Source: an uncultured Selenomonadales bacterium (GTDB taxonomy: Bacteria; Bacillota; Negativicutes; Selenomonadales; Selenomonadaceae). Taken from it: a DNA stretch of 64,000 bases. The stretch is from contig CAMJRX010000009.1 of NCBI GenBank assembly GCA_946408355.1, forward strand, positions 1 through 64,000, written 5' to 3'. Positions 35,398 to 44,173 of this stretch are shown here, in pieces (within the stretch, counting starts at the first letter, position 1; every line of letters starts with the position of its first letter). The notes beneath the pieces are model-generated. The model ran no database searches, was not told the origin of the DNA, and saw only the letters and a program-made list of their open reading frames with translations. A program made the position numbers and the translations under genes.

Positions 35398-36106
35398 CGA
35401 TGACAGAATCGAATTATTTGCCGCCAAAAATTATCTGTGCGATTTTATAACTAAAAATTGGTCGGAAATAAATTTCACTATTCAAACGTTCTCTTCCGCC
35501 GATGATTTTTTAAAAGTTTTTAAGCCTGGAATTTTTCAGCTCGTAATTTTAGATATTATGATGCCTGAAATTGACGGCTTACAGACCGCGCAGATTATTC
35601 GCGCACGCGGCGACGACGCTGTTAATATCGTTTTTCTTACGAACAATGATAATTTTATTTTAAATGGCTATCGCGTCTTTGCTGTCGGATATTTTCTCAA
35701 GCCAATTTCCAAACACGAGGACGAATTTATTAAAACGTTCAATCATATTTTTCCTAAAATCTGCGAAAAAAATCCTGAAATATCTCTGCTTGTCAACGGA
35801 ATTAAATTTTCCATTTTCACTAGAAATATTCTTTACGTGGACATTGATTATCGTCACAGGCTTTGCGTTTATCTCGCCGACGGTAAAAAATTCGTAACTT
35901 CCAATTCTTACAACGAAATTTTCGAGGTTTTAACTAATGAAGAGCGTTTTTTAGAGTGTTATCACCGAATTATTGTTAACATGGATTATATTAAATCTAT
36001 GGAGCCGGACGATTTTACTTTAATGGACGGCACATCAATTCCCATTAGTAAGCGCAAAAAAAAGGAAGTACAAGTTAAATTTATGCGCTATTTGGCTCAC
36101 AAATAA
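35378..36106 (+). CDS. LytTR-family response regulator
   Basis: A 242-aa two-domain regulator of the AgrA/LytR type. The receiver (residues 1-118) has the acidic triad VDDD, phospho-acceptor Asp59 in VILDIMMPEIDG, and the conserved Lys in YFLKPIS. The LytTR DNA-binding domain spans about 135-238 (ILYVDIDYRHRLCVYLADGK, CYHRIIVNMDYI, ISKRKKKEV). LytTR regulators commonly control secreted or surface products in response to peptides. The ATG at 35378 lies 5 bases after the G tract. Its 3' end overlaps the convergent kinase gene by 10 bases, an arrangement that could allow antisense effects. Confidence 0.9.
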   Translation: MNIALVDDDRIELFAAKNYLCDFITKNWSEINFTIQTFSSADDFLKVFKPGIFQLVILDIMMPEIDGLQTAQIIRARGDDAVNIVFLTNNDNFILNGYRVFAVGYFLKPISKHEDEFIKTFNHIFPKICEKNPEISLLVNGIKFSIFTRNILYVDIDYRHRLCVYLADGKKFVTSNSYNEIFEVLTNEERFLECYHRIIVNMDYIKSMEPDDFTLMDGTSIPISKRKKKEVQVKFMRYLAHK

Positions 36107-37410
36107 TCGTTCCAATACAAATTTACGCGAACTAATCCATTTTCCTGCGAAAAATTTACGAACGCATTATATTTTTTAGTGAAAAGTTCTAACGAACCCA
36201 TTCCGAGTCCGTGACCTATTTGCGTCGTGTAAGGCAGTCCATTTTCTCCGAATTTTATTTTATAATCGTAGCGATTAGTTATTTCCAAAACATATTGTCC
36301 GCTCATGTGACGAATTATTACTGAAATTTCTCGCGCAGAGGGATTTTGTTTTTGGCTTGCTGTTATCGCATTTTCCAGCAAGTTGCTAATTAAAACTGCA
36401 AAATCGCTCTCGTCCGTAGAAAATTTTTCGGGCAAATCTATCGTGTGAGTTATTTTTATTCCAAGCTCCTCTGCTCGCCGAAAATGCATTGATAACGCGG
36501 CATTTATCAGCGGCAATCGGCTAAATTGTTGCAAGCGCGTCGAATCCAAAATTTCAACTTGCCGAGAAATAAAGTTCATCGCTTCATGTATTTTATCCGC
36601 ATTTATTAATTTCTTCAGTTCAGCGTAGTTTTCGGACAGATTTTTTTGCAATTCTGCCACTTCGCGCTGATTTTTTTCCATTAATAAATTATGTTCAGCT
36701 AATGAATTCATTTGTCGCGCTAACAGCCGATTCTTTTGTTCCGTTAAGCGTTTTTCCTCGATTTTCTGCGTCATTATGCTCATTGAACGATATATCAATA
36801 AAAAAAATACCGGAATAAACCAGCGCGAAAATCTTCCGTTCCATGTCGTTAAAAATGTCACTTCGACAATAGGAATTATCGTCCCGATAAATAACGCCAT
36901 CGGCAATATCGATATGCACCATTTTAACGCTTTATCCTCGAAAAATCGTTGTGTCGGCAGTAATTCTATAAAAAATTTCCGTTCAATCGGCAATAATCCA
37001 AAGAAAAATATCAGATAGAATGTAATTTGCAACGGCAAAAATTCTTCCGCCATTGTCCCGCGAATAAAAGCAACTGTCGTTCCCGCAAATGCATGCAACA
37101 TAAAACACCACATAGCTTGCATTCCAAGTACAAAAATGTGTTGCGAGAGTTTACCAATTATTATTAGTGAACTTAAAAAATACGGCAGCCAACCGACCAA
37201 TAATATAACTTTAAACGCAAAATAGCTCAATCCGTTCGATAATATCCATAAATCTAAAACAAAGCTCGCTAAACTTAATAGAATAAACCATTTTTTTAGC
37301 GCGTATAATTTTTCTTCCGAAATTTCGCGGCTAAACGGTAAATATCGCAAGTACGCGCCGGATAATTGAATTATCGTTAATATGACGTCCGAAAATATTA
37401 CTTCAGCCAT
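36097..37410 (-). CDS. GHKL-type membrane kinase lacking the phospho-acceptor histidine
   Basis: A 437-aa AgrC-like protein. About six transmembrane helices fill residues 1-225, followed by a coiled coil (about 228-275) and a C-terminal GHKL ATPase domain with the N box ISNLLENAIT (about 339-350) and the glycine box GHGLGMGSLE. The dimerisation segment that should carry the histidine reads LQKNLSENYAEL, so the histidines of the RHDxRH motif are replaced by Lys and Glu. The membrane domain is paralogous to that of the upstream gene (FKVILLVGWLPYFLSSL against YKAVLMLGWLPYFLISL). Its start overlaps the upstream gene by 13 bases. Inferred role: ATPase half of a two-protein kinase. Confidence 0.85.
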   Translation of the reverse strand: MAEVIFSDVILTIIQLSGAYLRYLPFSREISEEKLYALKKWFILLSLASFVLDLWILSNGLSYFAFKVILLVGWLPYFLSSLIIIGKLSQHIFVLGMQAMWCFMLHAFAGTTVAFIRGTMAEEFLPLQITFYLIFFFGLLPIERKFFIELLPTQRFFEDKALKWCISILPMALFIGTIIPIVEVTFLTTWNGRFSRWFIPVFFLLIYRSMSIMTQKIEEKRLTEQKNRLLARQMNSLAEHNLLMEKNQREVAELQKNLSENYAELKKLINADKIHEAMNFISRQVEILDSTRLQQFSRLPLINAALSMHFRRAEELGIKITHTIDLPEKFSTDESDFAVLISNLLENAITASQKQNPSAREISVIIRHMSGQYVLEITNRYDYKIKFGENGLPYTTQIGHGLGMGSLELFTKKYNAFVNFSQENGLVRVNLYWNDYL

Positions 37411-38261
37411 TCTTCTTGTTTCCTTATGTGTTCGCGAGCCGCCTCGATATTTCCGCTATCTAACATCGCATAAATTAAATTGTAACTGTGCCGCAAATCG
37501 TGCCGAATTACCGAAAATTTTTTCTGATTTTCTATTGTTAAGGCGTTATATTCCTTTAAAACCATTAATCTATCCTCCAAGCGTTGTTTATTTCGCTCCA
37601 GTTTCTGTAAATCGTAAAAATTCCTCGCCGCATTTAAAATATATCGGTAGAAAAAGAAAAATACAAGCGGCAAATAAATCCGAGATAACCTTTCTGCGTC
37701 CGAATGTACTAAAACACTGTCCGCAAGCCTGATTATGTGCGCCGAACTGATTACCAACGGTAAAATCGCAATGTATATTCCTATTGGGCGCATGGCGAAA
37801 AATTCGCGGCTCGGCAGTAAATTTATAAAATATCGCCCGTATATCGGCAAAAATATCGCGAATAATAGCAAATATCCAATCTCTTCAGCTAAAATTATTT
37901 CTGTCGCGTTGTTATATACCCATAGTTTTAAAATTATTATCGTCGAAATTGTATGTTGTACCAGCGAGCAAATTACGTTCATGCTCAAAATAAAAATGTG
38001 TTGCAGTAGCCCGTTTATTTGTTTCAAAGATATTAAAAAATACGGCAACCAACCTAACATCAAAACTGCTTTATAAGTTGCCGCGTTGATTCCGAAACTG
38101 TCGAAGAAAAATTTGTATAAAAAAATGCTCGCGACGCTCCACAGTGCCGAGTACGTGAAAATTTTTGGTTTAAGGTGCGGCGATTCGGATTTAGAAAATG
38201 CCAACCAGCGGATATAAGTGTCGATAAGCTGACCGAGCGAGATTAAAATTGGCAGAGTCAA
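37398..38261 (-). CDS. AgrC-like membrane sensor with histidine box but no ATPase domain
   Basis: A 287-aa paralogue of the downstream kinase. About six transmembrane helices are followed by a coiled coil and an intact phospho-acceptor motif VIRHDLRHSYNLIYAML (His254/His258). The protein stops 29 residues later, so there is no N box, no G box and no ATP-binding domain. The TTG start has GGAGAG upstream. The end overlaps the next gene and no frame of that overlap restores an ATPase domain here, so this is not a simple frameshift. It retains what its partner lost, which suggests the two act as a complex with phosphorylation across subunits. Confidence 0.82.
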   Translation of the reverse strand: MTLPILISLGQLIDTYIRWLAFSKSESPHLKPKIFTYSALWSVASIFLYKFFFDSFGINAATYKAVLMLGWLPYFLISLKQINGLLQHIFILSMNVICSLVQHTISTIIILKLWVYNNATEIILAEEIGYLLLFAIFLPIYGRYFINLLPSREFFAMRPIGIYIAILPLVISSAHIIRLADSVLVHSDAERLSRIYLPLVFFFFYRYILNAARNFYDLQKLERNKQRLEDRLMVLKEYNALTIENQKKFSVIRHDLRHSYNLIYAMLDSGNIEAAREHIRKQEEWLK

Positions 38262-38415
38262 GGCTTTTCTCTCCGATTCAAAAAGTGTTTAAAATTTTTT
38301 GTTGCACGTATCCTTCACGATAGTTTTCTTGTTGGAAAAAATTTTTCCTGCTAAACTCCTCCGCGCAGATTTTTACGGCGGAACGTTCGCTAGAAAAATT
38401 TTGCGACGCTGATAA

Positions 38416-38444
38416 TTGTTGATAATAATTTTTCGTGATATAAT
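38416..38444 (+). promoter_or_regulatory. Putative promoter of the diguanylate cyclase gene
   Basis: TTGTTG at 38416-38421, 17-base spacer, TATAAT at 38439-38444, 30 bases before the ATG. The 213-base gap also separates the divergent kinase operon, for which no clear promoter is picked out. Confidence 0.65.
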
Positions 38445-38474
38445 CTGCCCAAAAATTTTATAAGGACAAAAAGC

Positions 38475-40430
38475 ATGGGTATTAAGTTTGATAAATTTTT
38501 TCTGAAGCTCGCGACAATCTGCGCGGCGGGAATAATTTTAAATGTTATCGGCGTCGCCGTCACGAAGCATTTCAATCTGCCGTTTTACTTCGATTCAATA
38601 GGCACGATTTTTATTGCTGTGCTTGGCGGTTACGTTCCTGGCATTGCCGTCGGATTATTCACGAATTTGATTGGTTTTCTGTTCGATTCAGAAGAAATTT
38701 TTTACGGCATGGTTAGCGTTTTGCTCGCGGTGTTAACAACATTCCTCGCTGGTAAGGGCTATTACGACAAATTTCCAAAAATCCTCTGGACAATCCCCGC
38801 GACCGTTCTGCTAACGAGCGTAAACAGCACGATTATCGAGGAAATGTTAAGCCTCTCCAATTCGTTCAGCTCGTTGGATTACATGCCCAAAATTTTGGAA
38901 CATTTCCTAGACCATTTTTACGTAGAACTGCCCGATAAAACTTTGGCGATTATGGTTGGCTTTTTTGCGCTGAAATTTATTTCGCCCGAAATCAAAGAAA
39001 GATTTAAATTGCTGGGCAAAATGCAAGCTCCCGTTTCTGAAAAAATGCGCCAGGCAATTAACACGAAAAACAGATTTACTAATTCGTTGCGTATGAAAAT
39101 GCTTGTCAACCTTATGGTTATAACAATAGTTATCGCCGTCTTTATTTCTATTGTAAGTTACAATACCTATCAAGATTCAATCATAGAAGACCGCCAGAGA
39201 ATTGCCGACGGAATAATTTCAATGGTAGTTAACGAAATTAATCCAAAGCGCGTCGACGAATTTTTAGAGAAAGGCTATCAAGCGGAAGGCTACAAGGAAG
39301 TGGAGCGAGAACTTTATAAAATTCGCGCTAGCAACTCCGATATAAAATTTATTTACGTCTACAAAATTATGGAGGACGGCTGTCACGTCGTATTTGATTT
39401 GAATACAGCTATGGTTGAAGCCTCCGAGCCTGGCTCTATTGAAGAGTTCGACGAATCATTTGAGCCGCTTTTGCCAGATTTGCTTGCCGGTAGACCGATT
39501 AGACCGATTATAAATGACGATAAATATGGTCACCTGCTGACAATTTATAAGCCTGTCTACAATAGCACTGGACAATGTGTTTGCTACGCGGGCATAGATT
39601 TTTCTATGGATATTCTCTACGACTACGGCAGAATGTTTATTGCTAAAGTTATTGCGCTTTTCTCTGGTGCGCTAATTTTTATTTTAGTGTTGGCTTTGAC
39701 ATTCATTGAGAACAATATTATTTTGCCCGTTAACACTATGGCTTATTGCGCCCGAAATTTTGCCTACGACAGCGACGAGGCTCGCGAACAAAATATCAAA
39801 CACATGCGGAGCTTGGATATAAGGACGAACGACGAGATAGAAAATCTTTATTCCGCTTTCCTGAAGACGACGTCGGACAGCATGCACTCCTTTGAAAATT
39901 TGCGCAAGGCTAAAATTGAAGTCGCCGTAATGGACAAGTTAGCACACACGGATTCATTAACGGGGCTTAAGAATAAAACTTCTTACGTTAAGCGAACGGC
40001 TCAATTCGACGCGGATATTGTCGAGGGCAAGGCGGCGTTCGCGATAATTATGATTGACATAAACTATCTTAAGCGCGTCAACGATACCTACGGGCACGAA
40101 CGCGGCAACGAGTATTTGATTAACGCTGGAAAGTTAATATGTTCGGTTTTCGGCGAGGAAAATATTTATCGCGTTGGCGGCGATGAATTTGTTGCCGTGC
40201 TTGACGAAGAAAATCTTTCTAAAAGTGTGGAGCTTGTCGAAACTTTAAGAGGCAAGATTGATAAATTGCAAAAAGATTCTAAGCTTGAGGCGTGGGAAAA
40301 AGTTTCGGCGGCGGTTGGTGTTGCTTATTATGACAAATTGCGCGACAAGACGGCGGACGAAGTTTTTAAGCGGGCTGATGAGGATATGTATAAAAATAAA
40401 TTAGCGATGAAGGCGGTTAGAACAACGTGA
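38475..40430 (+). CDS. Membrane diguanylate cyclase (GGDEF)
   Basis: A 651-aa protein. Residues ~8-180 form several hydrophobic helices resembling an ECF-transporter S-component-like module. A transmembrane helix near 210-230, an extracytoplasmic sensor domain (about 235-395, Cache-like), another transmembrane helix (about 395-420), a HAMP-like linker and a C-terminal GGDEF domain (about 490-650) follow. The active site is intact (DSLTGLKNK, MIDINYLKRVND, GGDEF at residues 568-572). The RxxD inhibitory site five residues before GGDEF is absent, so product inhibition is not expected. It makes cyclic di-GMP, which usually favours adhesion. Its stop overlaps the start of the next gene. Confidence 0.9.
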   Translation: MGIKFDKFFLKLATICAAGIILNVIGVAVTKHFNLPFYFDSIGTIFIAVLGGYVPGIAVGLFTNLIGFLFDSEEIFYGMVSVLLAVLTTFLAGKGYYDKFPKILWTIPATVLLTSVNSTIIEEMLSLSNSFSSLDYMPKILEHFLDHFYVELPDKTLAIMVGFFALKFISPEIKERFKLLGKMQAPVSEKMRQAINTKNRFTNSLRMKMLVNLMVITIVIAVFISIVSYNTYQDSIIEDRQRIADGIISMVVNEINPKRVDEFLEKGYQAEGYKEVERELYKIRASNSDIKFIYVYKIMEDGCHVVFDLNTAMVEASEPGSIEEFDESFEPLLPDLLAGRPIRPIINDDKYGHLLTIYKPVYNSTGQCVCYAGIDFSMDILYDYGRMFIAKVIALFSGALIFILVLALTFIENNIILPVNTMAYCARNFAYDSDEAREQNIKHMRSLDIRTNDEIENLYSAFLKTTSDSMHSFENLRKAKIEVAVMDKLAHTDSLTGLKNKTSYVKRTAQFDADIVEGKAAFAIIMIDINYLKRVNDTYGHERGNEYLINAGKLICSVFGEENIYRVGGDEFVAVLDEENLSKSVELVETLRGKIDKLQKDSKLEAWEKVSAAVGVAYYDKLRDKTADEVFKRADEDMYKNKLAMKAVRTT

Positions 40431-41278
40431 ACTGCGGCTTGATAATCCCGACGCTCAACGCGGGCGAACAATTTCAGAAATTATTATCACAGCTCGCCGC
40501 GCAGACTTTGATGACAAAAAAATTAATCGTAGACTCGGAATCAACGGACGGCACAGCTAAACTTGCAAAAAATTTCGGCTTAGAAGTCTTGACGATACCG
40601 CGCAAAAGTTTTAATCACGGCGCGACGCGACAGTTTGCATTGGAAAAAATTTTGCCGCTCGACGTGGTAATTTTTTTAACGCAGGATGTTTTACTCCACG
40701 ACGACGAATCACTTGCTAAGCTGGTAAAAATTTTCGACGAGGATAAATCAGTCGGCTTATCGTACGGGCGACAACTTCCGCACTTAAACGCGACGAACGA
40801 GGCGGCAATTTTGCGGGCGTTCAATTACCCTGCGGAAAGTCAGTTGCGTTCTTTTGACGACCGAAAACTTTACGGAATAAAAACGGCGTTCGCGTCGAAT
40901 TCATTTGCGGCTTATCGCGTAGAGGCTTTGCAAAGTATCGGCGGCTTTCCAGATAACGTACCACTTTGCGAGGACATGTACGTTGCGGCTAAAATGCTAA
41001 TGAGCGGCTGGAAAATTTTTTATGCGGCAGAGGCGCAAGTTTATCATTCGCACAACTACACGGCGGCGCAAGAATTTCGTCGCTACATTCAGATTGGGAA
41101 ATTTCATGCACAAGAAAGTTGGATTCGAGAAAATTTTGGTTCAGCAGAGGGCGCAGGCAAAAAATTCGTATTGATGAAACTTTCCATGTTGGCAAAAAAA
41201 AATCCCCTAGATTGTGTTGGGGCAATCTTCAGGGACGCCGCAAAATTTTTTGGTTATCGTATCGGCAGGCTCTTTTGA
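40427..41278 (+). CDS. GT2 family glycosyltransferase (rhamnosyltransferase-like)
   Basis: A 283-aa enzyme starting at a GTG that overlaps the cyclase stop (GTGA), so translation is coupled. It begins NCGLIIPTLNAGEQFQKLL, has VDSESTDGTAKLA for nucleotide binding and KSFNHGATRQFALE as in rhamnosyltransferases. The usual DxD-type segment is read as FLTQDVLLHDD, followed by the acceptor-binding LCEDMYVAAKM. Coupling to a cyclic di-GMP synthase suggests production of an adhesive or surface glycan, by inference only. A terminator overlaps its last codons. Confidence 0.88.
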   Translation: MNCGLIIPTLNAGEQFQKLLSQLAAQTLMTKKLIVDSESTDGTAKLAKNFGLEVLTIPRKSFNHGATRQFALEKILPLDVVIFLTQDVLLHDDESLAKLVKIFDEDKSVGLSYGRQLPHLNATNEAAILRAFNYPAESQLRSFDDRKLYGIKTAFASNSFAAYRVEALQSIGGFPDNVPLCEDMYVAAKMLMSGWKIFYAAEAQVYHSHNYTAAQEFRRYIQIGKFHAQESWIRENFGSAEGAGKKFVLMKLSMLAKKNPLDCVGAIFRDAAKFFGYRIGRLF

Positions 41279-41290
41279 GCCTTATTTTTT
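41268..41290 (+). terminator. Rho-independent terminator overlapping the stop of the GT2 gene
   Basis: GGCTC-TTTT-GAGCC (41268-41281) followed by TTATTTTTTT. The stop codon at 41276-41278 lies in the loop and 3' arm. Confidence 0.8.
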
Positions 41291-41340
41291 TAGCATTTGA
41301 AAATTCCGCGCGCAAGAAAATTGTTTTGGTTCAGCAGAGG

Positions 41341-42354
41341 TCAATGGTAGTGAATATCAGCGGGCGTTACACGCTCCTTGAAAATTCTGTAAGTCCAAGC
41401 TTGATAAATTAAAACAATCGGGACGAAAATCGCCGCGGCAATCGTCATAAGCGTCAAAGTGTGCGGTGTAGAGGCGGCATTGTAAATATTAAGGCTCAAG
41501 TCGGGCGAAATGCTGGAAACCATGATTCGCGGAAAGAGCGCGGTAAAAAATCCGATTGTCAATAAAGCAATGGCGAGCGTCGAGGAAATAAACGCCTTGC
41601 AACCACAGCCCGAAGCCGCCCCTGCACAACTTGCAATCAATGCGGCAACAGTTAGTCCGAGAAAAATTACCGTGCTCAATTTGGCAAGAATATCCGTATC
41701 AGCAAAAGCAAAACCTGCAAACAAAGCAAAGGCAATCAATGACGAAATGCCTAAGCAAACACTTTTCTGTTGAAGTTCATGTAAAAGTTTTTTGTCGGCG
41801 ATTTTTATAAGCAAGAAATTTGCGCCGTGAAAGGCAAACAGCAACATAAAGAAAATTCCGCCGAGTAAAGCGCACGGGCTAAGCAAATCTAAAAACGTTC
41901 CAATGTAATGCATTTGATAATCTATAGGCAAGCCGCGCAGAAGATTAACGACTGCCACGCCCCATAAAAGCGCAGGCACGAAACTTCCAAACATAATTCC
42001 GAAATCCCAAAAATTTGTCCAATCGGAATATTGGAATTTCCCGCGCAGTTCAAACGCCACGCCACGCATAATCAACGCAAGCAACATTAAAAATAGCGCG
42101 ATATAAAATGTGCTGAACATTGTCGCGTAGACGTGCGGAAATGCCGCAAATGTCGCGCCGCCCGCTGTTATCATCCAAACTTCATTGCCGTCCCAAACCG
42201 GACCGATTGCACGGACAAATTGCGAGCGTTCATTTTTCGGACGTCCAAACATCATCATGCCGACGCCATAATCAAAGCCCTCTAGGATAAAAAATCCCGT
42301 AAAGAGTACCATTATCAATATAAACCAAACGATATTTAAATCCACAATCCTCAC
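41341..42354 (-). CDS. cydB: Cytochrome bd quinol oxidase subunit II
   Basis: A 337-aa membrane protein with about eight or nine transmembrane helices, starting at an ATG read as MRIVDLNIVWFILIMVLFTGFFILEGFDYGVGM, the standard CydB beginning with GFDYGVG. The conserved WDGNEVWMI follows near residue 54. It pairs with CydA to reduce oxygen with quinol and is typical of anaerobes that use bd oxidase to remove oxygen. It lies 36 bases after cydA in the same operon. Confidence 0.96.
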   Translation of the reverse strand: MRIVDLNIVWFILIMVLFTGFFILEGFDYGVGMMMFGRPKNERSQFVRAIGPVWDGNEVWMITAGGATFAAFPHVYATMFSTFYIALFLMLLALIMRGVAFELRGKFQYSDWTNFWDFGIMFGSFVPALLWGVAVVNLLRGLPIDYQMHYIGTFLDLLSPCALLGGIFFMLLFAFHGANFLLIKIADKKLLHELQQKSVCLGISSLIAFALFAGFAFADTDILAKLSTVIFLGLTVAALIASCAGAASGCGCKAFISSTLAIALLTIGFFTALFPRIMVSSISPDLSLNIYNAASTPHTLTLMTIAAAIFVPIVLIYQAWTYRIFKERVTPADIHYH

Positions 42355-42390
42355 TCCCTTGCAGAAAAATTTTTCAGTTCGTTGGAAAAA

Positions 42391-43758
42391 TTATTCTTCC
42401 TCCGTGATTTGTGTACGATGAATGAACATGACCGCTGCAAAGACTGCTAACACCGCTAGGAATAAATAAATTGCCGTGAAACCTATTAACGTTATCCAAA
42501 CTTCGCCCGCCGATAAATTCGGGCTGACTGCAACCGCCGTTTTCTGCAAGCCGACGACTATCCACGGTTGACGCCCCGCCTCCGCTATGTACCAGCCCGC
42601 AGAGTTCGCGATAAACGGAATTGGTAATAACAGCGGCATTAATTTTAAGCAACATAAATGCTCTTTAATTTTATCGCGGCAAAAGAAGACGAGACAACCT
42701 GTTACAAAGACGATAAACAACAGTGCACCGCCTGCTCCGACCATTGCCCTAAAACTCCAGAACATACCGCGAACGTCGTTTGGAATGTAATAGCCGCTAC
42801 CGTATTTTTCGACAGCTTCGCGTTGCAAATCGTTAATTCCTTTAACTTCGCCGTCAAAAGAATTGTGAACCATAAAGCTAAACATGTTCGGAATTAAAAT
42901 TTCAAAGTTGTTGCGTCGCGCCTCTTGATTAATATCGGCGACTACTGCAAACGGCGCGGGATTTTCCGTTTCCCACAAAGCCTCGAACGACGCAAGCTTC
43001 ATCGGATTACCTTCAGCTAAATATTGCGCGTGCATATGTCCGGAACCCATTACGCCTAAAACGCCAACCAAAGTATAGAGAACTGCGCGGCGAAGTGTAC
43101 GGACAAAAATTTCACGCGAAACCTCATCAGTTGCAATTTTCCACGCGCTAACGACGATAACCAAAAAACCGCCCGTCGTTATGCCCGCAAAAAATGCATG
43201 AGAATATTCGCCGAAAACGTAAGGATTGGTGACGAGTTCGCCAAAATCTGTCATGACAGCGCGTCCGCCCTCAATCGCGTAGCCAACGGGGTGTTGCATA
43301 AAAGAGTTAGCTACTAAAATCCAGAACGCGGAAAGATTGCTACCGAACGCAACAATCCAAATGCAAAGACAATGAAGTTTTTCGCTAAGCTTGTCCCAAC
43401 CAAAAATCCAAAGCCCAATAAATGTCGACTCAAGGAAAAATGCCGTCAATGCCTCAAGCGCGAGCGGTGCGCCGAAAATATCGCCCATGAATCGCGCATA
43501 TTCCGACCAGTTCATACCGAAATGAAATTCCTGCACGATACCAGTTACGACGCCCATCGCAAAATTTATCAGGAATATTGTCCCGAAAAATTTTACGAGC
43601 TTTTTGAGCTTAATTCGCTCTTCGTAACTGCCGCTGTTGATATACCACGTCTCAAGCAGTGCAACGAATATTGATAAGCCTAAAGTCACGGGTACAAATA
43701 AAAAATGATACACGGTTGTTATTGCGAACTGCAAGCGCGATAGAATCAGTGCGTCCAT
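42391..43758 (-). CDS. cydA: Cytochrome bd quinol oxidase subunit I
   Basis: A 455-aa haem-bearing subunit. It has LSRLQFAITTVYHFLFVPVTLGLS near the N-terminus (haem ligand His), GMNWSEYARFMGDIFGAPLALEAL, FFLESTFIGLW, and WILVANSFMQHPVGY. The quinol-binding loop region is of the short type. Ribosome site AGGAAGTG precedes the ATG. The proposed quinol donor is menaquinol, consistent with mqnA at 5.7 kb. A MITE-like element lies just upstream, so the promoter is probably within or beyond it. Confidence 0.97.
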   Translation of the reverse strand: MDALILSRLQFAITTVYHFLFVPVTLGLSIFVALLETWYINSGSYEERIKLKKLVKFFGTIFLINFAMGVVTGIVQEFHFGMNWSEYARFMGDIFGAPLALEALTAFFLESTFIGLWIFGWDKLSEKLHCLCIWIVAFGSNLSAFWILVANSFMQHPVGYAIEGGRAVMTDFGELVTNPYVFGEYSHAFFAGITTGGFLVIVVSAWKIATDEVSREIFVRTLRRAVLYTLVGVLGVMGSGHMHAQYLAEGNPMKLASFEALWETENPAPFAVVADINQEARRNNFEILIPNMFSFMVHNSFDGEVKGINDLQREAVEKYGSGYYIPNDVRGMFWSFRAMVGAGGALLFIVFVTGCLVFFCRDKIKEHLCCLKLMPLLLPIPFIANSAGWYIAEAGRQPWIVVGLQKTAVAVSPNLSAGEVWITLIGFTAIYLFLAVLAVFAAVMFIHRTQITEEE

Positions 43759-43792
43759 AAAATCACTTCCTGTCTTTAAAAATTTTTATAAT

Positions 43793-44165
43793 GTTCAAGG
43801 TCTCGGCGGAAGGTAAAAATTTCGGCGTCATCTATTTGCCGCCCGCCTTTTTAGCTGATAGCTTTTATCTTTTATCTATCAGAAGGGAGCGACGCAACGA
43901 ATAAGGTTATTTATGCAATTCACCTGTGGAGGCGTGTTTTAGTTTGGTGATATGGCGAGTTAGCAAGTTAAAGAGCTGTCGACTTGTTGAGCTTTTGAAC
44001 GAATGTTTAGCTTGACGAACATATTCTCAAAGCCCAAGAAGGGTGTCTGCCTAAAGTGGTGGCCGACTAGAATTTATCATTGTCAAATTTTTGCGCAGCC
44101 TCTTAGTTCATCAGCGCCTGAACCGACTTCGCTCGAAACTTCTGCCCTCCGCCGAAACCTTGAAC
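43793..44165. mobile_element. MITE-like element with ~32-bp imperfect terminal inverted repeats
   Basis: The left end (43793-43827, starting GTTCAAGGTCTCGGCGGA) and the complement of the right end (44165-44130, starting GTTCAAGGTTTCGGCGGA) match at about 27 of 32 positions, all differences being transitions. The 373-base element has no convincing gene. It contains a hairpin CTGATAG...CTATCAG near 43863-43890. AAAAATTTT occurs just outside both ends (43778-43786 and 44167-44175), a possible but asymmetric target duplication. The gap 43759-44173 otherwise holds only the cydA leader. Confidence 0.5.
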
Positions 44166-44173
44166 GAAAAATT

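Noticed and set aside
37398-37410. A simple frameshift that split one histidine kinase into two
   Set aside because: Both products have their own full membrane domain, so joining the frames would not give a normal kinase; duplication with complementary loss explains the data better.
43793-44165. A structured RNA such as 6S RNA, tmRNA, SRP RNA or RNase P RNA in the 415-base cydA upstream gap
   Set aside because: None of the conserved sequences I know for these RNAs could be found on either strand; the inverted repeats at the ends fit a small mobile element better.
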